From NCBI GenBank assembly GCA_020746105.1, contig CM036626.1:18589001-18653000 (forward strand): a stretch of DNA of 64,000 nt. The letters are read 5' to 3'. A program made the position numbers and the translations under genes. Each line of letters begins with the position of its first letter. Within the stretch, counting starts at the first letter, position 1. This document shows positions 13,064-24,549 of this stretch, in pieces. Source of the stretch: Trogon surrucura (taxonomy: Eukaryota > Chordata > Aves > Trogoniformes > Trogonidae). The notes beneath the pieces are model-generated. The model was not told the origin of the DNA. It did no database searches and saw only the letters and a list, made by a program, of their open reading frames with translations.

Positions 13064-16000
13064 CACCGTGTTAAAAGTGAATGCTTCACTGCTGAAGCAC
13101 AGGATGGCAGCCACCCCAGAAAAACACCAGCTTGCTGAACTCTGACAGATGCTGACTCAATCCAAAACTTGTTCTGAGCTCAAGGACTAAGTTTTTGGCA
13201 CGACTTTGTACCTGCTCTTATTTTATTTGCCATAGCCTTATGCTGGGATGGCACAGAGCAAAGTCAGAGAAATCCTCTAAAAAACATGAAACAGAGATCA
13301 CGGGATCACAGAATAGTCAGGACATTGATTCGTGGCACGACAAGAGATGGCTGGAAGCAACTCTGAAAGGGAATAAAGATATATTTCCTGCCCTGAAATA
13401 CTCAGAACAAAATCACCTGATTGAATTTTATTTCATCCCCTGAAAAGAAATATTTTTGAAATGCATCTCCTGTGTCCAAAGTATTTTGTATACAGACTCA
13501 ATTACTTTTCTCCATCCAGTTCCTTTCTATAGAAGCAGTTATGTCACTCCCCTGTATGTTCTGGGAGGGAGAAAAATCTGGTTAGGAATAAATACGGTTT
13601 TATTGTACCGACTGTTAAGAGCTTCTCAAAACATGATGTGACTTGGCCACTGTCCTATGTCTCACTAATGTATAAGTTATCCCCTCAAGTTACCTAGTCA
13701 TTCTGTTGGGTTAATATGGATTTGCGTAACAAAAATACCTGATTATTTTAAATACCCACCTGCCTCCAAGTAGTAATTACAGTAACAAAAGAAGCAAGCA
13801 CCTGAACACAACCCGGTATCTGTTATCTCTTACTGTTCGCCCCTACTTTCCTGATGAGTTCTGGGGACTCTGTTGGTTCAACTCAGAATAAATCTTTTAA
13901 CCCTCTCACAACAGACTCGGCACACTGCAGCAAAGACTTCTTCATACTTGCCTACCCAGGAATAGTTCAAATAAAAAGCGCAGAGTTTGGAAACCATTCT
14001 GCAGCCAAGTGAACAGACTTTTTGCAATCAAAGCGAGAATTGTCCCGTGTGGACTGCAGAGACTTCGGCCACAGGGAAAGGCAAGGTTTTCCTGAGAGGT
14101 ATCCCTTAGGAAGTGAGACAGAGTATGAAAATCTAGTAAGTGCCCTTTACTTTGCTTTCTCTAAAGCGGTCTCCAAAGAATAGATTTCAGGCAACCTTGT
14201 CATTGCTCAATGTGAGATGGGCCAAAAGGTGAAAGGCGGGCACTTCTTCCATCCTTGCGGGATTGCCAACCGCTTACAAAGACTACTCAGATGATCTCAG
14301 TAACTAACAACCCTACTTCTAAAGATCACTTCAGGTGCCTATAGAAAGCCAATTTCTGTTAGGCTGGCATAATTTCTATCTGGTTTTTTTTTTTTCCTTA
14401 AAAAGGACTTTTGCACAGTTGACTGAAAGCTTTTTGTGCTTACCTGGAGGTAAGAGTCCCAAGTACCATAAAGCTGGGGTCCAGCAATGTTTTTGCTACC
14501 TACTGATGTTTATTACGATTATTGCTCGCATGAGAAAAGATACCTAATTCTAGAAAACACCTGTAATTTATTTGATACTGTGCATGAAATAAGCTCACAC
14601 CTAACCCAATACAGACACAAGAGGGATTCAGAGATTGTGGAAGAAAATGATTTCCTTTAAGGGGATGCATTATTTTTTTGGCTAGATATTCCAGCTCCAT
14701 TCCCTTCTTGCTGTTTTGGATGCTGAAGAGCTCTCCACCTCTGCACCTCTATAGCCTGAGCACACTCCTGTCCCGGGGACGCCGATGTCGTTGATTGAGA
14801 ACTGCCTGGTTGGCCACCCACCCCTTCTTCAGCAGGGAAAGACTTGACCATGTGTTACATCCTCATCTCTAGTGTTACAAGCAGGTCCTGGTTTTCCTAG
14901 AATTAATGGTTGCAGACGTATTGATCTAGATGTGAGAAAGGTCACACTCCCAAGCCAGACACATAAAAGAGAAAAATGGAAATGAAACGGCTTTACTCTT
15001 CCAACTGCTGAGCTGCAAAGCCTCTTTCCAAAACTGTTCGTCCTCCTACGGGACTGAGATGGGGAGTTAACGTTTGCCCTCGCTGCAGCATCCCAGTTCG
15101 CAACGTCCCAACTTCTACAGGCCTCACCATCGTTATGACAATACCGTGTTTTTAATCACAGAGAATGTCACCTTCATATTAAAACGATCCAGACAGATTT
15201 CAGCGTACGTGATTCAGCAGAGTCCTCTGAGGCTGAAGTATGCACATGGTATTATTCATTGTTTTGTACTGAATGAAGAGAGAAACTAATTCACTGTCCT
15301 TTTGTACTCGGAATAGAATAATGCATGTGATTTTCCACTTTGAATAGATATTTAATAATCCCATTTAATGTTGAGTTAAACATTTCATTGTTTGCCATGA
15401 CTAATCCAAAGATTCGAAGGAAAATTCCACTTTAAAGTGTCATGGAGCTTCTCTGTTCCTTCCCTTTTTGAATTAGTATTAACGCAATTTTGAAAATAAG
15501 TACAATTTGTGGAGATATTTTGCAGCATCTGTTCTATTGTAAGTACAATGAAATAGAGGGTGCTTTGGATAACAAATGCAAATTCGGTCAGACTAGAAAA
15601 ACCAGTGGAATCTTCACTTGGAGAAACCTTCTAATTAAATGAATAAACTTGTTCTGAAAGATGTTCAATGAAGGATGCAGAATAGGATTATTCTACTCCA
15701 TCAAGCACCCTTTTGATGTTTAATGAAACTAAAACACCAGGTAAATTATGGGTTTGTGTTCACTGCACACTTTTTAATGAGATTATAAAGAAAAATCCAA
15801 TATATTACAAGTGGGTCAAATATATTTTTATATCTCTTTCTGAAGAGACAACCTCCAGAATGATCACTTAGAAGTGTGCAGCTGAATACCGAGAAAACAT
15901 TCAAATAAACACGCTGTTATTAAAACACAGAAGCCACCTAACTGTTGCTATTTACTGACACTTTCAAGCATCACGTTGCTTTTGAATCTATCACGGCCAG

Positions 16001-17840
16001 TGGATATGCTCATAAAAATATGTAAATATTTAAGGGTGCACAGTAATGAACTTTAATAACAATTTCTATTGCAGTATTTTTTAAAAAAACACAGCTGTCC
16101 CAGCCATTTTTGGCACTTCCCTAATTTTTTTTTTACAATAACACTGAACAGTATCAGTATGAAGGTGAAACAGGTACTCAGGCTTCATGTGCCCTGAAGC
16201 ACGTGCCACACTGCGCGGGGTTACAGCCCTGTTAACATTTCCAGGGAAATGAGGCTTATTATTCAAATACCTCAATTATACGAGCTCCTTGTCAATTTAA
16301 AGTAATTGCATATGTCACATGCGTATGTACGAAGGTGATACTGGTACACAGGTGCTTTCTGTTTAACCGACCCTGCTCGTGGTGACAGCAATGATCAAGC
16401 TCCGTTTGACTTCCAGAGGAACCCAATTAGGCTGAAGGAGAAGAGCTGCGGAAGCTCCCACCTGGAATAAACCGAGGCACGGAGGCACTTCCAGGTCTCC
16501 CTTGCTCACTAAACTGGCTGCGAGGCTGCCCAGACCGCTGAGCTGCTTCTTCAGTCACGTCGGCAACGATGGCTTCCTTCTCCTGAGCAAAAGTTACACT
16601 GGTCTCTTGTCCGAAATGGGTCGGTACCTGCTTTAGGCTTGACACAAAAATTTCGTCACCTGTAATTTTGCCGTAAGGAGGAACCTGCAGCGCTAGAACC
16701 GCGAGCCCGGTCAATGCGTGTGGGAGCAGGGCCCATTTATCTGGAGCTTCTGCAAGGCAGGCATTCTGTTTGCAAAACAGAGTCTCTAAATCCTGGCCAA
16801 ATGGCTAAATCACTCTTCCTCCGCTTGTCAATGCTTCTGGTTGTAAAAAGACAAGTTGTCAGGGCAAAGGCTGGATGCATGTCTCAGCAGTCTGAATTGG
16901 ACGTGAACTAATTGGAAGCTTCACTGGAGATGAACTAATACCACACGTGCTCTGTGCCAGCCAGGCAGCGGCTTTCCATCGCTCTGCACCCCAAGTCAAA
17001 GGAAGGCCAGATTAAAAAGAATAATTTTAACACTACACCATTCATGGTGCGTTTTCTCCTGAGATGATGGTGTCTGTTGGCTCCAAATGCGTTACACATT
17101 TCATGATCTGCTGGGAGTTCTGACTGGAGATGGACAAACTGACAATCTCAGGCTCAAATTTGCGGCATTTGGGAAAAATTTCAGTTTTGCTTCCTTCTAA
17201 ATCCTCCGGAGCTAAAATCAAGATCTGCGTGACAGCCATGTGATGTAAATCGAGCACAGATATTCAGCAGAAAGAATTTTGATAAAGTTTTTTTTTTTTT
17301 ACTCAGAGACTTACAGTTGCCTGTAATACCAGTTCCAATGCTAAAAGCACGTATCATGCAATTAAATTTGCACCTCATGGAAAAGGTTAACACTCTGAAT
17401 CAAAAGGAAAAACATGATTACCAGGCTTGGAAATACTGGGCAAGTAATTTTTTTTGCTAAAAAGCGCAAGGTTATGCTTCAGGCTCATCTACAGCCCACC
17501 CTACTGACTCTCTGCTGGCACAGCAGGACAGCCTTCACAAGACAGGTCTTAACACTTCGCTAATGTCAAGTAGAATTATTGCACTAAGGAATGTGACATC
17601 CTGCAGAAATGTCAGAAGCCGTAAAGCTGTGATTAACTTTTAATAATGAAACAGAATGCTCTTATTTTAAGTCATTCAGAACCGATTAAAAGTTAGTGGT
17701 TACAGGCTTTGGTTTAGGCATTAAGACCTGTGAAGCCAGTGAGATGGAGAATGTGCTCAAGTGTTTTGTTACTGGGGCTGGATGGAAGCGCCGCTTCGGA
17801 AGGGCCGCTGGTGCCTTCGGCTCTCGTTACCAAACCCCGA
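13064..17840. other. Non-coding unique DNA with one weak gene-like spot
   Basis: AT-rich single-copy sequence with no recognised repeat. The only part that reads at all like protein is 16427-17257 on the minus strand, where two consecutive ORFs of 95 and about 65 codons have balanced, protein-like composition (for example PPYGKITGDEIFVSSLK and APEDLEGSKTEIF). They are in separate frames, lack convincing polypyrimidine-tract acceptors, and match no family I know, so I do not call a gene. Confidence 0.55.
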
Positions 17841-18018
17841 GGCAGTTGGAACAGGCTGCCCAGAGAGGTTGTGGAGTCTCCTTCTCTGGAGACATTCAAG
17901 ACCTGCCTGGACACGTTCCTGTGTAGCATTATCGAGGCGTTCCTGCTCTGGCAGGGGGATTGGGCTTGATGATCTTTCGAGGTCCCTTCCAATCCCCGAC
18001 ATTCTGTGATTCTGTGCT
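17841..18018 (+). mobile_element. CR1 LINE 3' end, 5'-truncated
   Basis: Carries the avian CR1 3' region in order: TGGAACAGGCTGCCCAGAG, GTTGTGGAGTCTCCTTCTCT, the CTGCTCTGGCAGGGGGATTG block, TGATGATCTTTCGAGGTCCC, and a short terminal TGTGATTCTGTG tail. All CR1 coding sequence is missing, as is usual for these 5'-truncated copies. It differs from the two copies near 30 and 32 kb at several positions and has a decayed tail, so it is probably older. Its GC content causes the many overlapping open frames here. Confidence 0.95.
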
Positions 18019-18600
18019 CCAACCCTGCTCTGTGCCGATCGCTGCCGCTGTAGCTGAGAGTATGTGTGTGCACAGCGGTCGAGCTCCCTCTTGTATTTCA
18101 CGCTCCCCTCATCGGTGCTTTAGGCTGCGATGCGGGGCTGGGAGCTGGGGCACTCGAAGTGCTGACACGTGTCCCCGTGTGTCACCCTTTGCAGAGGACA
18201 CTGATGCTGGAAGGCAGAGCGGTATTAGGTGAACAGCTGGAGGCAGCCACGTCTTAAGCCACTGCAGCTAAATCTGCCCAACCTCATCTGTCAGAGCACA
18301 CAGTTCATACATTTAGTTTCGTGTGGATGGAACCTTGGGATTACCAAGTTACTCCTTTAAATACAATGCATTAGCCCGGATGAGATCAATTAAAAAAAAA
18401 TGCAAGTAACAACTGGAACATCTCAGTGCTTCAATAAAAACCACATTGTTAACACAATTTAGAGAAAATACAAGATCCCTAAACTTTGCACATAATTTAA
18501 TAATATTCTTTGGGAGAAAAAAAAAAAGAAAAGATGTTATCTGCTTACTTGATAAATGCTTCAAACTTAGAGAGGTCTGATATTCATCTGTTTTAAGTCA
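18019..18600. other. Non-coding unique DNA, no gene recognised
   Basis: The first 250 bases are moderately GC-rich and the rest AT-rich, with an A-run at about 18519-18530. I see no repeat, RNA gene or convincing exon. Confidence 0.6.
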
Positions 18601-18660
18601 GAGTGACTTCACTGAAGTCAGAGGAGCCATGAAAGTCAACAGCAGATGAAGAGCTGGCCC
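18601..18660 (+). repeat. Worn amniote repeat ending in 'GAGCTGGCCC'
   Basis: GAGTGACTTCACTGAAGTCA, then GAGGAGCCATG, then AGCAGATGAAGAGCTGGCCC. This follows the amniote repeat pattern TTGACTTCAATGGAGC...CAGCTGAGGATCTGGCCC with many substitutions. The family name is not known to me; recognition rests on the ordered blocks. Confidence 0.45.
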
Positions 18661-20504
18661 TGGTTCGCTATTCGCTAATCTTTAGGGAAATCGTAAGATT
18701 ACGGACAGAATACTTTCTTTCTCCAAGATAAGGAAATATAATATCCCTAGAGTACCTCGTATCTAACCCTCAAACTCAATCCGGAAAGTCCTTCCTCTCT
18801 TCCAAGCTTTTTGTAGAATTTCTGTTCTACAAATGTGGCCTTTCCAAGTTTATTGGCCTTTTTAATGTGTTAAAGCTGTCGTCCTGTTTTTCACCACGGC
18901 TCCCTCTTTTCCTACTTCCTCTCAAAAATTTAAAACCTATTCTTTCCCTGCTTCTTTCGCTCTTCACTGAAGTTTCTTCCCCTCTTTTGTGAACGGAAAC
19001 GCTTGCTCTAGTTACAGTTCTCTTTGTCTCTCCACTGTGTTCCAGCTTTTGACCCTCTCAGCGTGTACGTGCTTGTGCCCATGTGTGGGACAGAGCAAAC
19101 TGACGTGTACAAGTCGAGATCTCGACACTGTTTTAATACTCATCACCATCACACCTAATATGTATTATAAAAGTAAACAGGATTATAGATAAACTCAGAT
19201 GCAGGAACTGAACTAAATGTTCTTCCAATGTTTGTAGTACTGCAGTGCCATCTAGCGAAATATCTACAGTAAGTACTGGGGTATGTGAGTAAAGTCATTA
19301 ATAAACCAAATATATTTAAAAATACAATACTGAGTATACATCCTACTGTTATGTATAAGTCTGCAAAATTCCATACGAATAGCAATCAGATAAAATACAA
19401 TTTTTAACTAATGTAGTTTCTTAAAAGTGCCCTGAAGCGTTGTGTTTCCACGGCACTCAGGTTGCACGTGATTTAACATTCCGTTGCACGTATAAAACCT
19501 GATTCTTAAATCTTTGATAAAGCCATTCCAAGCAGAAACAAAGGACCTCTACTTAACGGTATCCAGTTTATAGACTAAACATAAAACTTGTATGATCGGT
19601 CTCAAAAAGCTCTTTACGCTATTTGCCACATTTGCAAAGGAATGTGCAGGGGCCTGTTATTTACCTGGCATATTTTCGTGAAATCTTAAATCCTGCTCGG
19701 CTTCTTATTTGTAGCAGATGCTCACAACTGCCTAGAAAAGCAGCTCAAGAGCTTCGAATGGGAAATTTTGTGTTTAACCCTTCCCCATCCCTCCGGGTAG
19801 GGCACCGTGTCTCTCTCTTTAGGGCTTCACCTCCTCCAGGTGAGGGGCACCGCAAGGGGACCCCGGGACGTGCCTGGGCCAGGGATGAGCACGAAGGGGA
19901 AGTGCTTTCGACGTTCTGCAGCAGCCACCTTGCAGCAGGGTTGCTTCGCACCCTGCTCCCAGCTAAGCCCACCTTTTCCCCCCTGGGTATCCGTGCCCAC
20001 GGGTGTTATGGTCAGTCGGTGCCAGATTTAGCGCGTAGGAGCCCAGAGCAAGGTGTAACCCAGGCAGCTGCAGATGCTGCCTGAGTCTCAGGAATCATTT
20101 GGATAAATCTGCGTGTCAGTGACGTTGCTATCCATTAATCCAAGAGAGAAATGAAAAAGTGTTGTCCACCCGGTCCCGTTCAATTATGGATATCGTTAGT
20201 CTCAGGTACAAAGTTTCTAAGAGGTCAGTGAAATCGTACGGGCATTGTTTTTAAAATTCTGTCATCGTGTCATCTTAGTCTGTCTTAAAACTCCCGTGGA
20301 AAATACCAAACCACTGCAAGTGCTTGCTTTTGTCTTACCTGTTTCCCTCTCACCTCTGCTATTGCTGCTTTTTATGATCTGGTGAAAAAGTCAAGCCGGG
20401 CTTACAAGCCAGCTCTACCGCGTGTGATGGGCTGTCGGAGATGGAGCCAGCCTCTGCCCATAGGATTGCAAATCAAGAGTTGGGTCCAAAATCAGTTAGT
20501 GAAC
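18661..20504. other. Non-coding unique DNA, no gene recognised
   Basis: Mixed composition. A GC-rich patch at about 19780-20080 gives long open frames on both strands without any recognisable domain. Otherwise AT-rich, with no repeat seen apart from the CTCF-like site listed separately. Confidence 0.6.
19246..19258 (-). promoter_or_regulatory. CTCF-like core site
   Basis: On the minus strand this reads TCGCTAGATGGCA, matching 11 of 13 positions of the CTCF core CCASYAGRKGGCR. The two mismatches are in the first three bases. Binding cannot be judged from a core match alone. Confidence 0.25.
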
Positions 20505-20542
20505 GTCTTTTCCCTGATCTCAGTGAGGTCTGGAGCAGGCCT
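20505..20542 (+). repeat. Possible worn amniote repeat fragment
   Basis: CCCTGATCTCAGTGAGGTCT followed by GGAGCAGGCCT resembles the common amniote repeat wording CATTGACTTCAGTGGGGTTTGGATCAGGCCC. It is a short match, so this is tentative. Confidence 0.3.
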
Positions 20543-20920
20543 AACAGCAAAGATGTTGCCTATTAAGTGGAATTTTCGTTTGGACGACATTTTGGAACTG
20601 TTAACACAGTTCACGTTTCAGTTTCCATTGTGTGCAACCATATGAACTTAATATTTTACAGCAGTTTTACGTACAGGTTGGCGATCTGATTTCGGTTGCT
20701 CCTACCGCTCATTTATTTCACTGAAGGAAATTGGTATTAAATTGTCGCATATATTTATGTGTCCACATTTGTTATTACTTTAGCCCGTCTGAAGTACGGT
20801 GCAACCTACGATACTTCATTCTCACCGTTAATTAAAACTCTCGCACGGTTAACACGCCCAGCAAGGAGGATTGGGGAGCGAGCCTTGTGTAACAGATGAA
20901 CTCATATAAAAGCCAAATGT

Positions 20921-20956
20921 GATTTAATTAGTTGATAATGGATCACTAATTACAAA
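20921..20956. promoter_or_regulatory. Cluster of homeodomain-type TAAT sites
   Basis: A TAATTA core, a GATAATGGATC segment and a CTAATTAC core lie within 36 bases. This density fits an enhancer bound by homeodomain proteins, but AT-rich background makes chance occurrence quite possible. Confidence 0.18.
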
Positions 20957-21370
20957 GCCAGCGAAATGAAACACATTGTTGTGGGAACACATAATGGAAC
21001 TATTGAGAAAGAATAGATTTGTTTTTACTAAGTACTTGTCTGCTAAGAAAACCACCTGTGCAAATAACTGGCTCAAATCAGATGACAAGCAGATTTTTTA
21101 TTGCACAAGAAAGATTTTTGGTTTCCACGACAACGCACCTAGGTCAGAACAGCAAATTCTGCATTTTTCTGCAATAAACATTTCATTTACTCTAACAGCT
21201 TTAACATCCAGGTTTATAATGTGTCTAAAATATATTTATTAGCTAGCAATTATTTAATACAGCAGCTTCTGCCCAGAAATTGCTGTCCAGTGACTAGGGA
21301 TTCAACTAGAAGTGTATGGGATCTATCCTAAGCCTTTTGGCATTTTAAACAAATGCTGTAATGCTGTTTG

Positions 21371-21393
21371 GCTCACAGTAACCTACTGTGAGC
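21371..21393. repeat. Perfect 10-bp inverted repeat, 3-base loop
   Basis: Arms GCTCACAGTA and TACTGTGAGC are exact reverse complements separated by ACC. As RNA it would form a tight stem-loop. Function unknown. Confidence 0.85.
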
Positions 21394-21830
21394 TCTGGGG
21401 AGAACTAAGCAAACAGTTTAAATGTTATACAAAAGTTTTTATTTAATTGAATTCAAACATTTATAAAATTATATTAAATTAGGTCATATTCATAGGTTAT
21501 CCAGCGTTTAACATTTTCACCAGTAATTGCCTGTACATCTAACTTAAAATTTAATGACGTTATTTAAGAAAAAAGGTTTTCTTGATCTGAAAGCAAATAT
21601 GCTTTATTTATAGGCCCTTTCTCAGACCGAGAATGGAAAGTACAAATGTGTTACTCATTAAGGCCCACGTTGTTACGTGGCTGGATGACTAAATCACTGC
21701 TTCCCCAGGGTGCCTGCACCAAAAAGCACTGGAGTCAGCGAAAGTAGAAAAATAGGTGTTCTCATTTCCAGCGTTCCGAATCAAAAAAACAATTAGCAAA
21801 TCTCTGAAATAATGAGGGGTTTTATTCACC

Positions 21831-21852
21831 AGAGCTGCTTGGAAGCAGCTCT
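21831..21852. repeat. Perfect 10-bp inverted repeat, 2-base centre
   Basis: Arms AGAGCTGCTT and AAGCAGCTCT are exact reverse complements with GG between them, so it is close to a 22-base palindrome. It lies directly beside the CpG-rich patch that begins near 21855. Possible dimer binding site or cruciform; function unknown. Confidence 0.85.
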
Positions 21853-21854
21853 GA

Positions 21855-22135
21855 ACTCGAGCTCTGACGGAATTACGTCTCGGCCGCAGAAACCACCGCA
21901 GCCCTTCCCTGCGGCGCCTCCACAGCGGGATGCTGACCCGAGCCCACGGGGGCCAACTTGGCGTTGACTTGCCGAGACCTTGGCCCGTGCACCTATCCCT
22001 GCTTTCTGGGCTGGTTTCTTTTGATTCTGGCCAACTTGGTCCAAGGGGTGAGTCTGCAAGGGCTCGCAGCCACGGCTCCTTCTTGGAGGACTTCCCTGGC
22101 ACCTCCTCGCTGCTCCCAAACGGGCACGGCAGCCT
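21855..22135. other. Small CpG-rich cluster
   Basis: GC-rich patch with about 14 CpGs in the first 145 bases by eye, more beyond, bordered by AT-rich DNA on the left. Long open frames occur in several reading frames on both strands (up to about 167 codons), the signature of stop-poor GC-rich sequence rather than a gene. It could be an orphan CpG island or an enhancer. Confidence 0.4.
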
Positions 22136-23403
22136 CTGAGCAGAGCAGGGAAAGCACTTGGTGCAAAAGCCACGCACCACGTGCTGGAGCACACATTTGC
22201 ATTAGGTGCAAGTTTTTGCCTTCTAAGTGCTAGTATACAAACCACTCCTCCCCTCTCAGACATGCTCCGCTTCCCGCAGGGAGGAGGAGGAGACTCCTCA
22301 GCATCCAATAAACGTTTCCGGGTCCCTTTCAGTTCCTTGTGTAAAACGGCACACTGGGCCTTTCTTTTCCTGCGTTGTACAAGCTGGAGCTAAGGATGAG
22401 TTAGCACAGAGCAGAGCTCATACAGCAGCAGCAGCAGGAGGTGGGACAGCAGGGACTGGACTAGAGCCCCAGTTCTGGAGTGGCTGGGCTGGAACAATAC
22501 CAAGATGCCCAACAGTACTTTACGGTCACTTTGGAAAATAAAGTATAATAATTACTTTCGAGGCTGTAATTCAAAGCTAGATTGTTGTGAATGTAAATAG
22601 GCAGCTGTGTCAAACACCTTTTAATGCATTTTTTTTAAAAAAAGGAATCTCTGAGGATAGCCTGTGTAAGTTCTTTTCCTTCTTCCTAAGTTTTCAGCTT
22701 AAAGACATTTAGAAAGATTTTTTCTTCTTTCAGTAACAATACATAAATACAAGTCACACCCTACTGAGACTTCTTTAGGTCAAAACCTGAATATAAAGTT
22801 CCTGGTAGAAAGAAGAGTATGCTTTACATAATTCTGCTCCCAATGTCCACTATTCCCCAGTGAAGAAAGAGTAACAAAGCTTAGAAGGTGAGACCGCAAA
22901 AGAAGTAGTAAGAGGTGAGAAGTGGTGGAAGTTGGGAAAACTCCAGCATGTTCAAACCTCAGACTGGTTGCTCCCCATCCTCAAAGCACGTTTTTTGATT
23001 TGAACATCCCTTGCACGGAAGAAATGGCAGTAAGTGTGGAAGCAGCTCACAGGATTAGCTATGCCCTGCCCCTACCTCCGATCTCACCCATTTAAATGTT
23101 GCACAAACCAATGCAGAAAGCATATTCTTCTTCTCCATCCTCTTGTCTTTGATTAATATCTATAGCAAATGTGTTAATTACCATACTAAAATAAAGGTCA
23201 AATTCTGTGAGCACTGACACATGAATAATCAGAACCAAAATATTTATAAGCGTGTAGGCTCCCACCGACTCTTGTGATTGTTGACCTGACACCTTATGGG
23301 TCCCTTTATTTCGTTTTGGGTGTAATTGTTTCGTTTTCAGCCAGGTGTGAGCTGAAGCGGTGACACCCTGGCCAGTCACTCTTTTCATGCAAACAGCAGA
23401 CAG

Positions 23404-23416
23404 GCACTAGATGGCT
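23404..23416 (+). promoter_or_regulatory. CTCF-like core site
   Basis: GCACTAGATGGCT matches 11 of 13 positions of the CTCF core CCASYAGRKGGCR, mismatching at the first and last base. Its orientation is opposite to that of the similar site at 19246-19258, giving a divergent pair about 4 kb apart. Confidence 0.25.
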
Positions 23417-24516
23417 CCCGAGCAACTGGCTTGGGCCTTTTAGGGGCTTTCTAATAATATCTTTACTTCCTGACTTAGAACCTGGTCCAAAATTTCTGCT
23501 CCCTCCTACTCATACAGTGTTTTTTACAGTTCAGCTTTACCTTCACAGGCACCGTGTAGTCTGTTGTTCCTAGAAGCAGAGGGGAGAAACTGGGGCTCTG
23601 CTCTGCTCTTGGCACCAGGTTTAGGAGGCACCAGCTGGAATGGCCGGAGCTGATGTCACAAGACAGAGCTGTGGAAGAGGGAAGCATTTCCTCATTTCCA
23701 CCAAAGCATTCACGAAGACTTGCAGAACTGAGTTAGCTTAGCTGGGAGCCAGCTTAACTGGCGCTAATTGGTTTCCCTTGGCTGGTCATGTCTCTTTGGA
23801 AGTGATTATCGTGTGACTGTTCACAGAGGTGCACTTATAGCTGGTCCTTCTGAGAAAGTGACAACAATCTTACCATTTCAGAAGGCAAAGAGCCACCATC
23901 AAGCCCAGATGTTCAAAGAAATGGACCTTGTAAGCAACCGAATGCTCCTGAAATCCGCTGTGATGTGGTGATCGCACAAAAGCACAACTGTTGACAGCAG
24001 CACAGTCTCTCCAGCAAACAGAAATAAACAGAAACCTAATTTCCTCTCTGTGAAAACACAGAGGAGCACACATTCTAAACACAGCACGCACTTAGAACCC
24101 CAAGGTAAAGCTTTCCATCTGAGGGACGTGTCACGGAAAAGTAGGACAGTTTGCCCATCTCTGGGTACGTATTCAGTGGCTTGGACACATACCGGAGTAA
24201 TGCGGAAATGCTGGCACAGTGTGCTCTCGAGCTCTAGCTCTATAATGACGGGTTTCAGGTGGAAGTGAACTTTGCTGAAGATGACAGTCGGTGAGAATGC
24301 TGAAGTTTCTAGCCCGTTCAATGCTGGCTGCATGGTAACGGTTGGCCTTGGGCAGCTTTTTTTGCTGCTGGAGGTTTGTTGCTCCCACTGTTACCCGAGG
24401 GCAGATTTCTCTACTCCTACCTCCTGCTACTTTCTGGATATGTGGAAAGGGTCTACTTTACAGCGCAGGCAGGTTGCCTGAATAGTCTGGAATCCTTTCT
24501 GCTGGACACAAACTAC

Positions 24517-24549
24517 TGAACAGTCCAACGCGCCCAGCTGGACTGTTCA
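24517..24549. repeat. Perfect 11-bp inverted repeat, 11-base loop
   Basis: Arms TGAACAGTCCA and TGGACTGTTCA are exact reverse complements around an 11-base loop containing CGCGCCC. The geometry suits an RNA stem-loop better than a protein dimer site. Confidence 0.85.

Larger units (their letters stand above)
20543..21830. other. Non-coding AT-rich DNA
   Basis: AT-rich unique sequence, including the homeodomain-site cluster and one perfect hairpin listed separately. No repeat or exon recognised. Confidence 0.6.

Noticed and set aside
17714-18101. Several overlapping frames of 76-119 codons on both strands
   Set aside because: They lie over a CR1 3' untranslated fragment, which does not encode protein.
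19623-20084. 153-codon plus-strand frame
   Set aside because: Spans a GC-rich patch open in several frames, has no recognisable domain, and has no splice or promoter context.
21689-22308. Overlapping 167- and 160-codon minus-strand frames
   Set aside because: They are different frames of one CpG-rich patch that is also open on the plus strand; low stop frequency explains them.
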